DNA from: Alkalihalobacillus sp. LMS39
Lineage (GTDB): Bacteria; Bacillota; Bacilli; Bacillales; Bacillaceae_F
DNA: 64,000 nt
Assembly (NCBI RefSeq): GCF_022812285.1
Contig: NZ_CP093300.1
Coordinates: 1,116,001 to 1,180,000, forward strand
Direction: 5' to 3'
Both the position numbers and the translations under genes were made by a program. Positions 1 through 9,448 of the stretch are shown here, one piece after another (positions within the stretch are counted from its first letter, which is position 1; each line of letters opens with the position of its first letter). A model generated the notes under the pieces. The model was not told the DNA's origin and did not search any database. It saw only the letters and a list, made by a program, of their open reading frames with translations.

Positions 1-1176
1 TTTCTTTTTCTTTGGTCAGGAAATGCAATTTCGATACTTACTTTTAATATCTATACACTCGCACTTCCAATAATTATATATAATTTAACTCAATCAGCAT
101 TAGCTATGTCAACAATGAGATCAATTGAAGTTATACCTAACTTATTATTAGGTTTTCTTATAGGGGTAATTGTTGATCGTTATAATAGAAAAAATATATT
201 ATTATTTTCTATTATAATTCAAATGTTTATGATAATAACCTTAATTGTTCTTTTAATAAATAATACAATTAATATATGGTTTTTGTATTTAGTTGGTTTT
301 TTTATTTACGCTTTTGGTAATATGTTTAGCAATGCATACCATAGTATTCTTCCACAACTGGTAAGTAAGGAGCAGTTACTATCTGCTAATTCGACAATAA
401 GTTTTGTTAAAAATACTATTAACTTAATAGGCCCAGCTTTTGCAGGTTATATCCTGTTACTAAATTATGAAATAGGATTAATTATAACACTCATTGGAAT
501 GTTTATGCTTTTTATTTGTATAACATGTATTAGAGTTCCTAAGAATGAATTTAATGATAAAAACAATAAAAGAAAAGATATCATAATAGATATGAAAGAA
601 GGCTTCAATTTTCTATTAAAAAATACTGAAATCCTATCTTCTACATTAATGATACTTTCCATAAACATAGCTACATCTGCCTCTAGTGCAATTTTAATTT
701 TCTATGCACTAGAAAGTTATTCATTGACAGAGAAACATATTGGATTTATTTTAACTGGTGCCGCAATAGGTGGGTTAGTAGCATCATTAGTTTCTAAGAA
801 GGTACTAATCTTATTTAAGAAAAGGTGGAATGTTTTTAAGCTTGGAATTTTTCTAATAGCAATTGGCAACTTATTGAATTATAGTGCGTACGGATGGTAT
901 GTTTTATGTTTTGGAATGTTTTCAATTGGATTTGGGGCATTAATAATTAATATCCACTTTTTAACCTTAAGACAGGTAGAAACACCTAACCATTTATTAG
1001 GGCGAGTAACTGGCTTAAGTTCAATGATTATGAAAATGGCAATGCCTATTTCATACTTAATTATTGGTTTTATAGCTGAGTATATACAAGTTAAAAAAAT
1101 TTTTTTGGGCACAGCCTTTTTCTTAATATTTTTATTCGTAGCTATTTCTATTGTCTCTTATAAGAAGAAATTTTGA
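1..1176 (+). CDS. MFS-type exporter, N-terminus cut by window edge
   Basis: The reading frame is open from base 1, so the start lies outside the window; the first visible ATG at 106 is internal. The protein is almost wholly hydrophobic, with about ten or more membrane segments visible, and carries the MFS cytoplasmic loop signature GVIVDRYNRKN between the second and third visible segments. That layout fits the MFS efflux branch (macrolide or siderophore exporter type), which moves small molecules out of the cell by proton antiport. It lies upstream of, and codirectional with, two tiny peptide ORFs, a GNAT protein and a broken M16 peptidase, so export of or immunity to a peptide product is a reasonable inference. 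The substrate cannot be read from sequence. The ORF is intact up to its TGA at 1174-1176. Confidence 0.8.
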   Translation, partial: FLFLWSGNAISILTFNIYTLALPIIIYNLTQSALAMSTMRSIEVIPNLLLGFLIGVIVDRYNRKNILLFSIIIQMFMIITLIVLLINNTINIWFLYLVGFFIYAFGNMFSNAYHSILPQLVSKEQLLSANSTISFVKNTINLIGPAFAGYILLLNYEIGLIITLIGMFMLFICITCIRVPKNEFNDKNNKRKDIIIDMKEGFNFLLKNTEILSSTLMILSINIATSASSAILIFYALESYSLTEKHIGFILTGAAIGGLVASLVSKKVLILFKKRWNVFKLGIFLIAIGNLLNYSAYGWYVLCFGMFSIGFGALIINIHFLTLRQVETPNHLLGRVTGLSSMIMKMAMPISYLIIGFIAEYIQVKKIFLGTAFFLIFLFVAISIVSYKKKF

Positions 1177-1201
1177 GGTATATATTGCCATTAATTGTAT
1201 C

Positions 1202-1255
<54 letters not shown>

Positions 1256-1274
1256 TGTTATGGAGGTGTAAAAT

Positions 1275-1310
1275 ATGGCAATTGTCGTTACGTATAAAAA
1301 AAAAACGTAA
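1275..1310 (+). CDS. Tiny peptide ORF, copy 1 (shortened)
   Basis: ATG preceded by TGGAGGTG at a good distance encodes an 11-residue peptide starting MAIVVTYKKK. It is the degraded twin of the next entry: ribosome binding site, start and first nine codons are almost identical, but a two-base difference in the A-run changes the frame, giving an early TAA. Such a short ORF would normally be ignored. The strong SD sequence and the repetition of the whole unit 97 bases downstream are the reasons to list it. A structural-peptide or leader-peptide role is inferred only. Confidence 0.35.
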   Translation: MAIVVTYKKKT

Positions 1311-1371
1311 AAAGTAATAACAGAAATTAATTAAGTAAGATCGTGCGATCAATTTTAAGGAGGTGTAAAAT

Positions 1372-1416
1372 ATGGCAATTGTTGTTACGTATAAAAAAAA
1401 TAAACGTAAAAAGTAA
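1372..1416 (+). CDS. Tiny basic peptide ORF, copy 2 (MAIVVTYKKNKRKK)
   Basis: A 14-codon ORF begins at ATG 1372 behind a near-perfect AAGGAGGTG site. The product is MAIVVTYKKNKRKK: a hydrophobic half followed by a lysine/arginine-rich tail. The unit from the SD to the stop is duplicated at 1262-1316. Neighbours are an exporter upstream and, downstream, a GNAT protein, a nucleotidyltransferase-like pseudogene and an M16 peptidase pseudogene, the kind of partners found around ribosomally made peptides. Alternatively it is a leader peptide regulating the GNAT gene. No known peptide family is recognised. Confidence 0.45.
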   Translation: MAIVVTYKKNKRKK

Positions 1417-1451
1417 TAATTTTTTATATGTTATAGAAATAGGGGGGGGGA

Positions 1452-1475
1452 CCCCCTCTTATTTAATAGGAGGGG
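1452..1475 (+). promoter_or_regulatory. Hairpin covering the GNAT ribosome binding site
   Basis: After a run of G residues, CCCCTC (from 1453) can pair with GAGGGG (1470-1475), the Shine-Dalgarno stretch in front of the TTG start at 1481. Pairing would hide the ribosome binding site. With the small ORFs directly upstream this could be a translational coupling or attenuation device. The upstream G-run can compete for the same C-run, so two alternative folds exist. Confidence 0.35.
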
Positions 1476-1480
1476 ATTCT

Positions 1481-2347
1481 TTGATTAAATTATCATCACT
1501 CTTAAACTCAAATGAAACCATTAATAAACTATCAAAGTTACAAATTGACAAATTAAAAGAAAACCTTAATTTTATTTTTGATTGTAATGGAGATTACCAA
1601 AACTATAATAATGAAGCTTTATTATTTCTCTGTGAAAATGAGAGTCCTTTTAATGAAATAGAAAACTATATATTTTTATTCCCTTTTAAAAAAACATTAG
1701 ATATTGATAATTTTTTATGCTTATTTCATAAAAAATCAAGTAAAAATCATAATAAATATAAGAATTTCATGGAGGTATTTCCTCTTAGAAATGAGATCTA
1801 CCCTTTTACCTTTAAAGCTTCTGGTTATGTACTATTAATGGTTTATATAGAAAAGTACCTAAATGAATATCATACAATACCCGAATTAAAAGGGTACACA
1901 GTAAGAATGGCTGAAGAAAAGGATATTATAAATATATTAGAATGCTTAAAAATGGCATATTTAAACGGATTAAAACTTCAAAATGAAGAATATAGTATTA
2001 AAAAACTAGAAAATCATATTATTGATAATTTCCAACCTTTATTAACTGAAGAGAGAGTTATTTTTGTTTGTGAGACTAATGAAGGTGTTTTTTGTGGTCA
2101 TGCCCTATATGAAGTTAATTCCTCCAAGGCTGAACATATTGACACTTATACAGTGAAACAATTTGAAGGTAAAGGACTTGCAAAGTTTCTTTCTTTATAT
2201 TCAGAGAACGAGTTATTTAATATAGGTGTTAGTGTTGTTAAAGCAACAATAAAAACTGAAGGAAATATTATAAAACTAATAGATTCATTTTCAAAAACTG
2301 GATGGAATCCTACTTCATATATTTATAAGAAACAAAAGGGGGGATAA
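1481..2347 (+). CDS. GNAT-family N-acetyltransferase with extra N-terminal domain
   Basis: I place the start at TTG 1481 because AGGAGGGG lies directly upstream; longer readings run backward through the small peptide ORF in another frame. The 288-residue protein has about 130 residues of unrecognised N-terminal sequence followed by a GNAT fold: the beta-strand after YTVRMAEEKDI, and the acetyl-CoA loop region with FEGKGLAKFL, close to the Q/R-x-x-G-x-G/A pattern. GNAT enzymes transfer an acetyl group from acetyl-CoA to an amine; the substrate here is unknown. Modification or detoxification of a product of this locus is inferred from position. The gene is intact, unlike its downstream neighbours. 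Confidence 0.7.
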   Translation: MIKLSSLLNSNETINKLSKLQIDKLKENLNFIFDCNGDYQNYNNEALLFLCENESPFNEIENYIFLFPFKKTLDIDNFLCLFHKKSSKNHNKYKNFMEVFPLRNEIYPFTFKASGYVLLMVYIEKYLNEYHTIPELKGYTVRMAEEKDIINILECLKMAYLNGLKLQNEEYSIKKLENHIIDNFQPLLTEERVIFVCETNEGVFCGHALYEVNSSKAEHIDTYTVKQFEGKGLAKFLSLYSENELFNIGVSVVKATIKTEGNIIKLIDSFSKTGWNPTSYIYKKQKGG

Positions 2348-2349
2348 TA

Positions 2350-3556
2350 TGGATGTTTTTCAAAAATTATATTATTTAGGAATTAATAAATACAATGATA
2401 AAATTATTTTAGATGAAGAATTAGCAGGGAACGCGCGATTCACCGCTTAATTCCTAGTGTGTTAGCTAATACCAAATGTGTTTCAGATGATATTAACGGG
2501 TTTACTTTCTCTAGTTATGTAAAATACCGGGAGCAACAACATAAAGAAATAGAAAAAGTAATCGATTTACTAAATGAGAAAAGAATAAATTACCTCTTCC
2601 TAAAAGGAATAGTTTTGGAAAATTACTATCCTGAAACAACTTCTAGACAATATCAGGATTATGATTTAATAATAGAAAGTATAAATGAATTTGCAAATAT
2701 ACATACTGAGTTGGAGGATTTAGGTTTTGAACATGATTACATACCTGTTCTAGCTGAAGTAAATGGAAAGGTAGTCGGTTTAATCAAACTATCAAAAAAA
2801 ATAAACGAAGGCAATTATATAAAATTAGAGATTAACATCGGAGGATTCCCTATAACAGATGTTACTACTTTACCTAGTTCAGAAATATGGGAAGATTCTA
2901 TGACTATAGTATGGAGGAACAAAGAAATAAAAGTACCTAGCACAGATATAAGCATGTTTATATTATTAATCGAGATGACAGGAAACAAGCAAAAAAGAAT
3001 TCGCGATTTAGTTTTATCATTTGAAAAAATGTGCCGATATGGATAAGGTAAAAGTTAAAGCAAAAAAGTGGAGAGTTTCTAAGCAATTACAATTATTATC
3101 GAAAATGGTAAATGAAGTTGAAAACGGTAATTTTAAAAACACAAAATCAGGGAAAAAAATGATTTCTATTTCAGGTATAAACTTGAAAAAGTAACTATAC
3201 CGATTTTAATTAAAAATATACAATTCAAAACCTTAGTCTACCATTATATAAATCTTTCGGGACACAAGATACTAAATTATTTAAATAATTATCCTATTTT
3301 AGGCTTTTTTAAAAGAATTAAATCATATGAAAGATATCAATCGGGGATATTAACTTCTTTTATTCCTCTAGAGGAGGTAAATATTAAGTCGAATAGCATG
3401 GATTTTATTAAAATTAACGGAGCAGTAATTTCTATTAATCCCCTAGGTACATTTTTATTAAGTAGTTATTGCATTGAAACTGAAGAGGACTTAATAAGCC
3501 TTGAATCGTACTTGAAATGCGGGGGTTTTGAATATGAAAAGTATAATATTAGATAA
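2350..3556 (+). pseudogene. Nucleotidyltransferase-like protein (NTP_transf_5 type), frameshifted
   Basis: A protein is spread over three frames. The first 33 codons run from ATG 2350 (MDVFQKLYYLG) and shift near 2425-2435. The core runs from about 2459 to 3046 and contains INYLFLKGIVLENYYP and RQYQDYDLII, the hallmark LKG...YP...R...D.D pattern of the NTP_transf_5 family. It then continues from about 3039 in another frame (MDKVKVKAKKWRVSKQL), shifts again near 3165, and runs to TAA 3554-3556. Proteins of this family accompany several Firmicutes peptide clusters, including some lasso peptide loci; their function is poorly known. At least three frame changes make it nonfunctional as written. 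Its end overlaps the M16 start. Confidence 0.6.
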
Positions 3557-4730
3557 TGGTATAAAAGTACAATACCTAAATAGACCTGAATTAAGTCTAT
3601 TCACACTTAATTTATTCTTATTAAAAGGAGCAGTTTATGATCCACCTAATAAAGAAGGGGTAGCTCACTTTGTTGAGCACATTTTAATGAAAGGACCAAA
3701 ATATTTTAAAAGTAGCATTGAATTCTCGCAGTTTTTAGAAAATAGGGGGATTGAATTCGATGGTCACACTACTCCAGATTACATTTGCTTAAATATTAAA
3801 TGTCATCAATCTGAAGCGTATAAAGCAACTAAATTAATGATCGATATGTTAACTGAACCATCAATTAGACCTACTGATATTAGTAATGAAAAAAAGTAAT
3901 TTATAATGAAATAGATTTTTTATCTTCTGATGACGAAATATACACAAAAACTAAATTAAGGTCAAAAATTTGGGAAGATCATCCGTTAGGTACTAATATA
4001 ATTGGTTATAAAAGTACTATTGATGCCATTAACCAGGAGGATGTAATAAATTATCTTCGATACTTAACAAATGACAGTTTATTTATAACAGTTGCTTTGG
4101 TAATTTTGATGTTGATAAATTAATAAGTGAATTTAAAGTACTTGAACAATTTATTAACAGCAATTTAAAAAACCTTCTAAACCCTAGTACCGGAAATGTT
4201 AATTTACCTATAAATAATAATAAAAGTAATACAGTTTATTTATTATCAGGTATAGCAATACCTAATTCAAATGTTTACTCTCGATTTCCTTACGATTTGT
4301 ATAATCTATTATTAGGTGATGGTATAAGTTCTGTTCTTTTTTCAGAAATTCGTGAAAAAAAGGGCTTGTATATGATATATGGTCAAAACCTAGTTTTTAT
4401 AACTTGGGGATTGAATACCGATTGGGTATGTATCATCCATAGAGCAAAGTAGAGAAATTAATAAATATATATATGAAATACTTAATACATTTAATATTTG
4501 AAGAATCATTAGAAATATCTAAAAAAAGATATTTAACAAAATTATCATTTATATTCGGTAATCCAATAAAATGGGCCTATTGGGTAGGAAGAAATTATTC
4601 GATAAACCATCAAATTATTAATAAAGAAAAAATTATAAATGATCTAAAAGAAATATCAACTAGAGATCTTAATGAAATAAGTAAACAATTTTCAAGAGGT
4701 AATATTATATCCGTTGAAACCTTTCTATAA
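3528..4730 (+). pseudogene. M16 (insulinase-like) zinc peptidase, multiply broken
   Basis: The N-terminal piece (TTG 3528 or ATG 3534 to 3899) has the inverted zinc motif HFVEH in the context VAHFVEHILMKG, diagnostic of M16 peptidases. A seven-A run near 3893 then loses frame. The following pieces carry the family's C-terminal half-domain pattern, LLGDGISSVLFSEIREKKGL, near 4310-4370, and the last piece ends VETFL at 4730. Further shifts lie near 4097 and 4370, and an in-frame TAG follows near 4440. Intact M16 enzymes of this kind are about 420 residues and often trim or clear small peptides. Next to tiny peptide ORFs, a maturation or immunity peptidase is the obvious inference. Confidence 0.65.
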
Positions 4731-4979
4731 ATTTATTAATATACTAACTTATAAGATATGCCATTTTATTAAGGGTATTATTTTTTATAAAATTTATTTT
4801 TCGGCACACACAAATAGAAACTTTTTATAAAAATAAGATTTAGTAGTTTAGTGGAATTAAAGTTGGTGGTCGAATAATTAGAATTTTTAACCATATCAAA
4901 ACGTTTTAGGTAAGCATTCTTCAGAGGTTTTTTATTTTAAATTTTGATATTATTTAGCAATAGGTGATATAAGCCATTC
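4731..4979. other. AT-rich spacer before IS21 element
   Basis: No ORF with a ribosome binding site and no clear terminator. It is the segment between the M16 pseudogene and the IS21 insertion. The base G at 4980 and TTAT at 4981-4984 form the left copy of the GTTAT target duplication. Confidence 0.5.
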
Positions 4980-5092
4980 GTTATTGATTACGGCCAACGA
5001 ATGTACCACTAGTGACATAGTTCTTACCACCGAATGACAAAGAATGTACCAGTAAGTGCCAAGGTATTTACCACTTTACCTTCTGTATAATT

Positions 5093-5148
5093 GTAAACGT
5101 CAAATAGTCCACACTTGATTGAACAGGTGTGGACTATTTGACGTTTAC
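5093..5148. repeat. 56-bp palindromic repeat, copy 1
   Basis: Perfect 22-base arms (GTAAACGTCAAATAGTCCACAC and its complement, split as GTAAACGTCAA / ATAGTCCACAC) flank a 12-base loop TTGATTGAACAG. Two further copies lie at 51617-51672 and 56654-56709. This copy is inside the IS21 element, between its left end and istA. Confidence 0.85.
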
Positions 5149-5315
5149 CTGGTATCCATTTCCTAAAGAACTAAAATCAAAGCTTTTAAGTGTTTATGGA
5201 CAGGAGAATTTACCTTATAACTGGACTGAACAGGATATTTAGGAAGGTTCGAGGAAAATGATCATGGAGTACTTCGATTGTTTATGGCATTATAAATATG
5301 TAGGGTATGGCGCCC

Positions 5316-5350
5316 TTTTGTGTAGGTGCCCGAAGGGCACCTACACAAAA
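5316..5350. terminator. Bidirectional terminator in IS21 leader
   Basis: A perfect 16-base stem, TTTTGTGTAGGTGCCC with its complement, has loop GAA and ends in A/T tracts on both sides. It would stop readthrough from flanking DNA into istA, a common IS protection device. Confidence 0.75.
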
Positions 5351-5426
5351 AAGCCACTTGCTAACATCTCAAAAATTCAATACACTTCCTGTTGGACCCA
5401 ATACTGGCAGGAGGTAGTTTTAGGAG

Positions 5427-6938
5427 ATGTTAGAAGTGACCGAAATTAATTATATCAGACAAGAAGTAAACACGAAAGGTTATTCCTATTCGGATGTTGC
5501 TAGAAGAACGAATAAGGATGTTAGAACAGTTAAGAAGTATGCCGACCTAGAGGAATTTCAACCGGAAACGAAGAGGGTAAAGCCACAACCGGCACCAGTA
5601 ATGGACCCCGTTAAGGATATCATCGATCAATGGTTGAAAGAAGATATGAAGAAGAAAAAGAAATACCGAAGGACTGCCAAACGTATATGGCAAATGCTTG
5701 TAGACGATGTAGACATAAATTTTAAAGGCTCCGACCGAACTGTAAGGGCGTATGTGTCTAAACGTAAAAAGGAATTATTAGACGAAAGCGAAGGTCATGA
5801 TTCCGTTAGAGGCAAGACCTGGTGATGCTCAAGTAGACTTTGGGGAGGCGCCGTTTAAAAGGAATGGTAAGGTGATTGACCTTCCGTATCTCGTTCTTTC
5901 CTTTCCGTACAGTAATGCATTCTTAGTTCAAGTTTTTGAATCTCAAAATCAGGATTGTTTCCTAGAAGGACTAAAACGATTCTTTACCACTTAGAAGGTG
6001 TACCAAAGAGAATACGTTTTGATAACTTATCTCCAAGAGTTAAAAAAATCCTTCCTCAAGGTAAGCGAGAACTAACAGAAGGCTTTGAAAGGTTCGCCTT
6101 ACATTACGGTTTTCAGTACGAGTTTTGTAATCCTGGCGCCGGAAATGAAAAAGGTCATGTAGAGGCAATGGTTAAGTATGTACGAAATAACTTCTTTTTA
6201 CCAGAACGACCTGTTTATCAAATTGAAAAGTTAAACAAAGAATTATGGCTTGAAGTAGAGAATGATAGATTTCGTTCACACTACGAAAAGAAGAATGAGA
6301 TTGCTAGATTGTTTGAGGAAGATAGGGAAGCATTACTCTACCTACCGGCTAAAGAATACTCAGGAATGCGTATTGAGACTTTGAAGGCGGATAAGTATGG
6401 TTATGTACTTGTAGATTCGAAAAGGTATTCCACTTCCCCGCGTTATGCAAATCAACGAGTATTAGTGGGTGTTACCTACAACCGCATTGATATCCTTGCG
6501 GATAATTATGAAGTAATCGTAAGTCATGAACGGCTATATGGAGAAGAAACTAAATCAATGATTTGGCAACCTTATCTATCTCTCATGGCCAAGAGACCAA
6601 CAGCTTTAAAGTACACGACATTTTATAGTCAGCTTCCAGAAGCATGGCAAAAATATTTGGATGAATGTACGGTTGAAGAAAAGAAAAAAGCATTACTTTT
6701 ATTATCGACAATATTAAAAAGTAACCGTTTAGAAATAGCTACAGAGGCTTTAGAGATCGCTTCTGAGAGTTGTCACCCATCTTCAGAAACTATCAAGCAA
6801 GTCTTTCATCAACTGGTTCATGGCCGTGGTCATAGACCAACTCTTAAGCTGAAAAGTAGTGTTCCGGCAATGCCATTAGCGGAACGCGGAATGAACCAAT
6901 ATGATGCCTTCTTTACCTTGAAAAGGAGGCAGGGATGA
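5427..6938 (+). pseudogene. istA: IstA transposase of IS21 element, frameshifted
   Basis: IstA is the DDE transposase of IS21-type elements. The N-terminal helix-turn-helix region reads YSDVARRTNKDVRTVKKYA. The frame changes near 5797, where the conserved segment RPGDAQVDFGEAPF (first catalytic Asp in DFG) appears in another phase. It returns near 5955, giving RIRFDNLSPRV (second Asp) and the GNEKGHVEAMVKYVRNNF region (catalytic Glu). At least two frameshifts break the gene, so this copy should not move by itself. The stop TGA overlaps the ATG of istB, as usual in the family. Confidence 0.85.
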
Positions 6939-7661
6939 TGCAAGAAAAGATTCAGGAATATGCCAAACGTTTAAAGCTCAGTTGGATACGAAAATTTTCA
7001 CAAACTAGATCCGAAGGATCCTCAAGACTATTTATTAACTCTATTTGAGAAAGAAATAGAACAACGTGAGGAAAGGAAGATTAATCTTTTACTAAAGGCG
7101 GCAACGTTGCCAAACGCATCTGGCAAACCTTTCAATTGGCAAGATATCCAGTTAGGACAAGGGTTGAGCCAACAGTACCTTTTAGATGGCGAGTTTATTG
7201 ATACAAAGGAGAATATGGTTTTTTACGGTGGCGTTGGTGCCGGGAAAACATATCTATCCACACTCATTGGAATCAATGCCATACATAAGTATGGCAAGCG
7301 AGTGAAGTTCTATACCATTGCCTCACTTGCAAATGAACTACTGGATGCCAATGAAAAAGGGACACTAACTAAATTGTTTAAGAGGATTGAGAAGCTAGAC
7401 TTATTGATACTCGATGAACTCGGATATATACCTTTACATAAGCAGGGAGCTGAGTCGCTTTTCCAAGTAATCTCACTGTGTTATGAGAAAAGAAGTATTA
7501 TTATCACCACAAACCTTCAATTTGGACAGTGGAATCATGTATTTGGCGATCCTATCCTAACCGAAGCGGTAGTAGACCGCTTAATCCATCACTCCCACTT
7601 AGTATTATTTGGGGGTGATAGTAACCGAATGAAGGAGTCACTAGCATTAAGAGAGTTGTAA
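6935..7661 (+). pseudogene. istB: IstB helper ATPase, frameshifted near the N-terminus
   Basis: IstB is the AAA+ partner of IstA. The start ATG 6935 overlaps the istA stop. Around 6985-6995 the frame is lost, and it resumes in the reading that contains DPKDPQDYLLTLFEKEI and the ATPase core. The core from about 7107 is intact: Walker A GGVGAGKTYL, Walker B LLILDELGYIPL, sensor region IITTNLQFGQW, and VDRLIHHSHLV, all standard for IstB of about 250 residues. One frameshift separates the short N-terminal arm from the core, so I call it a pseudogene; the core alone would be 184 residues. Confidence 0.85.
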
Positions 7662-8111
7662 TAGTTTAACAAAGTTATGTTGGTAAGTGGCCTTACAAAA
7701 AGGTTTGCCGTTTTATACATTTTTCTCTTGCCAAATACATACTTCGATAACAAATCTAACTAATTGAACACAAAAGAAAGTCCTAAAAGACTATTAAAAT
7801 ATTAATCTGTAGGGCTTTTTTATTCATTGGTAAATACACTGGCGTAGCGTGGTAAAATCCTTGTCATTCGGTGGTAAAAAACATGGCGTAGGTGGTAAAT
7901 TCGAGTGGCGGTAATCAGTTATAATTTAACATATAGCACTTTAGCTTTTTTCTATATTGAATTTGACCGTTAAAAATTGTAATAAATAATATTATTTTAA
8001 GGTTAATTAAATGAAAGACTTCTAAAATTCTCAATTGTATGATAATATCAAAAAATGTAATATAAATCAAAAAATTAATTTATTATGAATATATGGGAAT
8101 AGGGTGATTTT

Positions 8112-9413
8112 ATGGTATTATCAGTAAATGACTTAAGTTTTATTAGTGAAACAGTTGAAGAAAATTATGATATATCAATATATAAAATTGAAAGAAACCC
8201 CTTAAATGGTTTTCTGGGTGATACCTACATTATTAATAATAAGTATGTTTTAAAAATACCTAAAAGAGGGGGAGATGAAAAAAAACCCCAAGGAAATGTT
8301 AAATTTTCAACTTATGTAATGAATGAAGCTCAATTACATGGTATACATGCTCCAATAAATATCAAGACACGAAATGGTGAATTATATGGATTTAATAAAA
8401 AACTTAATTATTTTCATCTAATGGAAAAAATCCATACTAATTCAGAAGAAGAAAATAAAATTTCCACTAGGCAACTTTCATTTTTACTAGGTTATCACTC
8501 TTCCATAATTTCCCTTTTGACATCTAATATAACAAAGGCTTATAAATTCAAAGAAAAAGACTATTATGATCATTGGTCCCTAGAAGCCTCAATATCCAAA
8601 CTTAAAAGTTTCTTTGGTGTAGAGGATAATATGAATTATCTAAATTCAACTTTTGTATTGGAAAAAGCAAAAGAAAATTTAGGCTTATTTAAACATGTCC
8701 CAGCAACATTAAGAGATCAAATAGAACATAGGGACCCAATAAGAATATTAGAGTTAGCAAAAGAGATTAAAAACAAAAAGAACCGCAATACAAGGAAATT
8801 TGTAATTCATAGTGATATAAAACCTGAAAATTTGTTATTTGGTTATAATAATTCAACTAAGATGCCTGAAGTCCAAGGTTCTTTTGATTACACATTTTCA
8901 TGTTTAGCTAACCCTGCTAAAAACATTGCAAATACGATTGTCGATTCTTTTATTGGAATTACTCGTGATTATAAGATTAATTATGAAGAAATATTAGAAA
9001 TCGCAAAAGGAGTTTTATTTGTCTTTCAATTAAATAAAGAAGAAATATTTTCAATAGAAGATGAAATATTATCTGCTTGTATAAGAAAATATACTCTAAG
9101 GTGGGAATATTGGAAAAATGAATTGAATGGAAGATATCGAGATTATGATGTTCCATTTATAGATCCTAAAGAAATATATAATATCACATATTCCTTTAAA
9201 GAGGAATTTTCAAAAAATTCCTTAAACCAGGAACTGTTTGAATTATCCTTAGGTAGTCCCTCGAGTTACATTTACCTAGAATTAAAAGAATTTCTTGATT
9301 CTTCACAGTATTGGGACATAAGAATGAGTGATCCAAAAAAGCTAAGAATTATTGTTGACTCTATATTAAAAAGATCTATTAATACAGAAGAGTACAACTT
9401 AATCCTTATGTAA
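8112..9413 (+). CDS. APH-like small-molecule kinase, first gene of cyclitol-type operon
   Basis: ATG 8112 follows AGGGTG. The 433-residue protein belongs to the aminoglycoside phosphotransferase/choline kinase fold: an N-lobe with YVLKIPKR (ATP-binding lysine) and a catalytic loop FVIHSDIKPENLLF around residue 233, matching the family HxDxxxxN pattern. The usual metal-binding DxD/DFG is seen as SFDYTFSC. Such kinases phosphorylate hydroxyl groups of sugars, cyclitols, amino alcohols or antibiotics. Opening an operon with a sugar-phosphate cyclase and a Gfo/Idh/MocA oxidoreductase, it may prime a substrate or provide self-resistance. The next gene starts 35 bases downstream, and the two are probably cotranscribed. 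The precise substrate is unknown. Confidence 0.7.
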   Translation: MVLSVNDLSFISETVEENYDISIYKIERNPLNGFLGDTYIINNKYVLKIPKRGGDEKKPQGNVKFSTYVMNEAQLHGIHAPINIKTRNGELYGFNKKLNYFHLMEKIHTNSEEENKISTRQLSFLLGYHSSIISLLTSNITKAYKFKEKDYYDHWSLEASISKLKSFFGVEDNMNYLNSTFVLEKAKENLGLFKHVPATLRDQIEHRDPIRILELAKEIKNKKNRNTRKFVIHSDIKPENLLFGYNNSTKMPEVQGSFDYTFSCLANPAKNIANTIVDSFIGITRDYKINYEEILEIAKGVLFVFQLNKEEIFSIEDEILSACIRKYTLRWEYWKNELNGRYRDYDVPFIDPKEIYNITYSFKEEFSKNSLNQELFELSLGSPSSYIYLELKEFLDSSQYWDIRMSDPKKLRIIVDSILKRSINTEEYNLILM

Positions 9414-9448
9414 TGATAAAAAATATTAAAAGAAAGAGTGATTAGGGA

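Larger units (their letters stand above)
4985..7917 (+). mobile_element. IS21-family insertion sequence with GTTAT target duplication
   Basis: The ends read TGATTAC... and ...GTAATCA. Beyond these, imperfect inverted repeats extend about 60 bases: the left end 4985-5040 matches the complement of 7862-7917, including the shared block TTACCACCGAATGACAA. The element is bounded by a 5-bp direct repeat GTTAT at 4980-4984 and 7918-7922, so both junctions are supported directly. Size is 2,933 bp. It contains istA and istB, both frameshifted, and an extra ~330-bp leader holding a 56-bp palindrome and a strong terminator. It separates the peptide-type locus on the left from the cyclitol-type operon on the right. 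Confidence 0.9.

Noticed and set aside
1343-1480. Upstream extension of the GNAT protein from GTG 1343
   Set aside because: It runs through the small peptide ORF in another frame and has no ribosome binding site; TTG 1481 has one.
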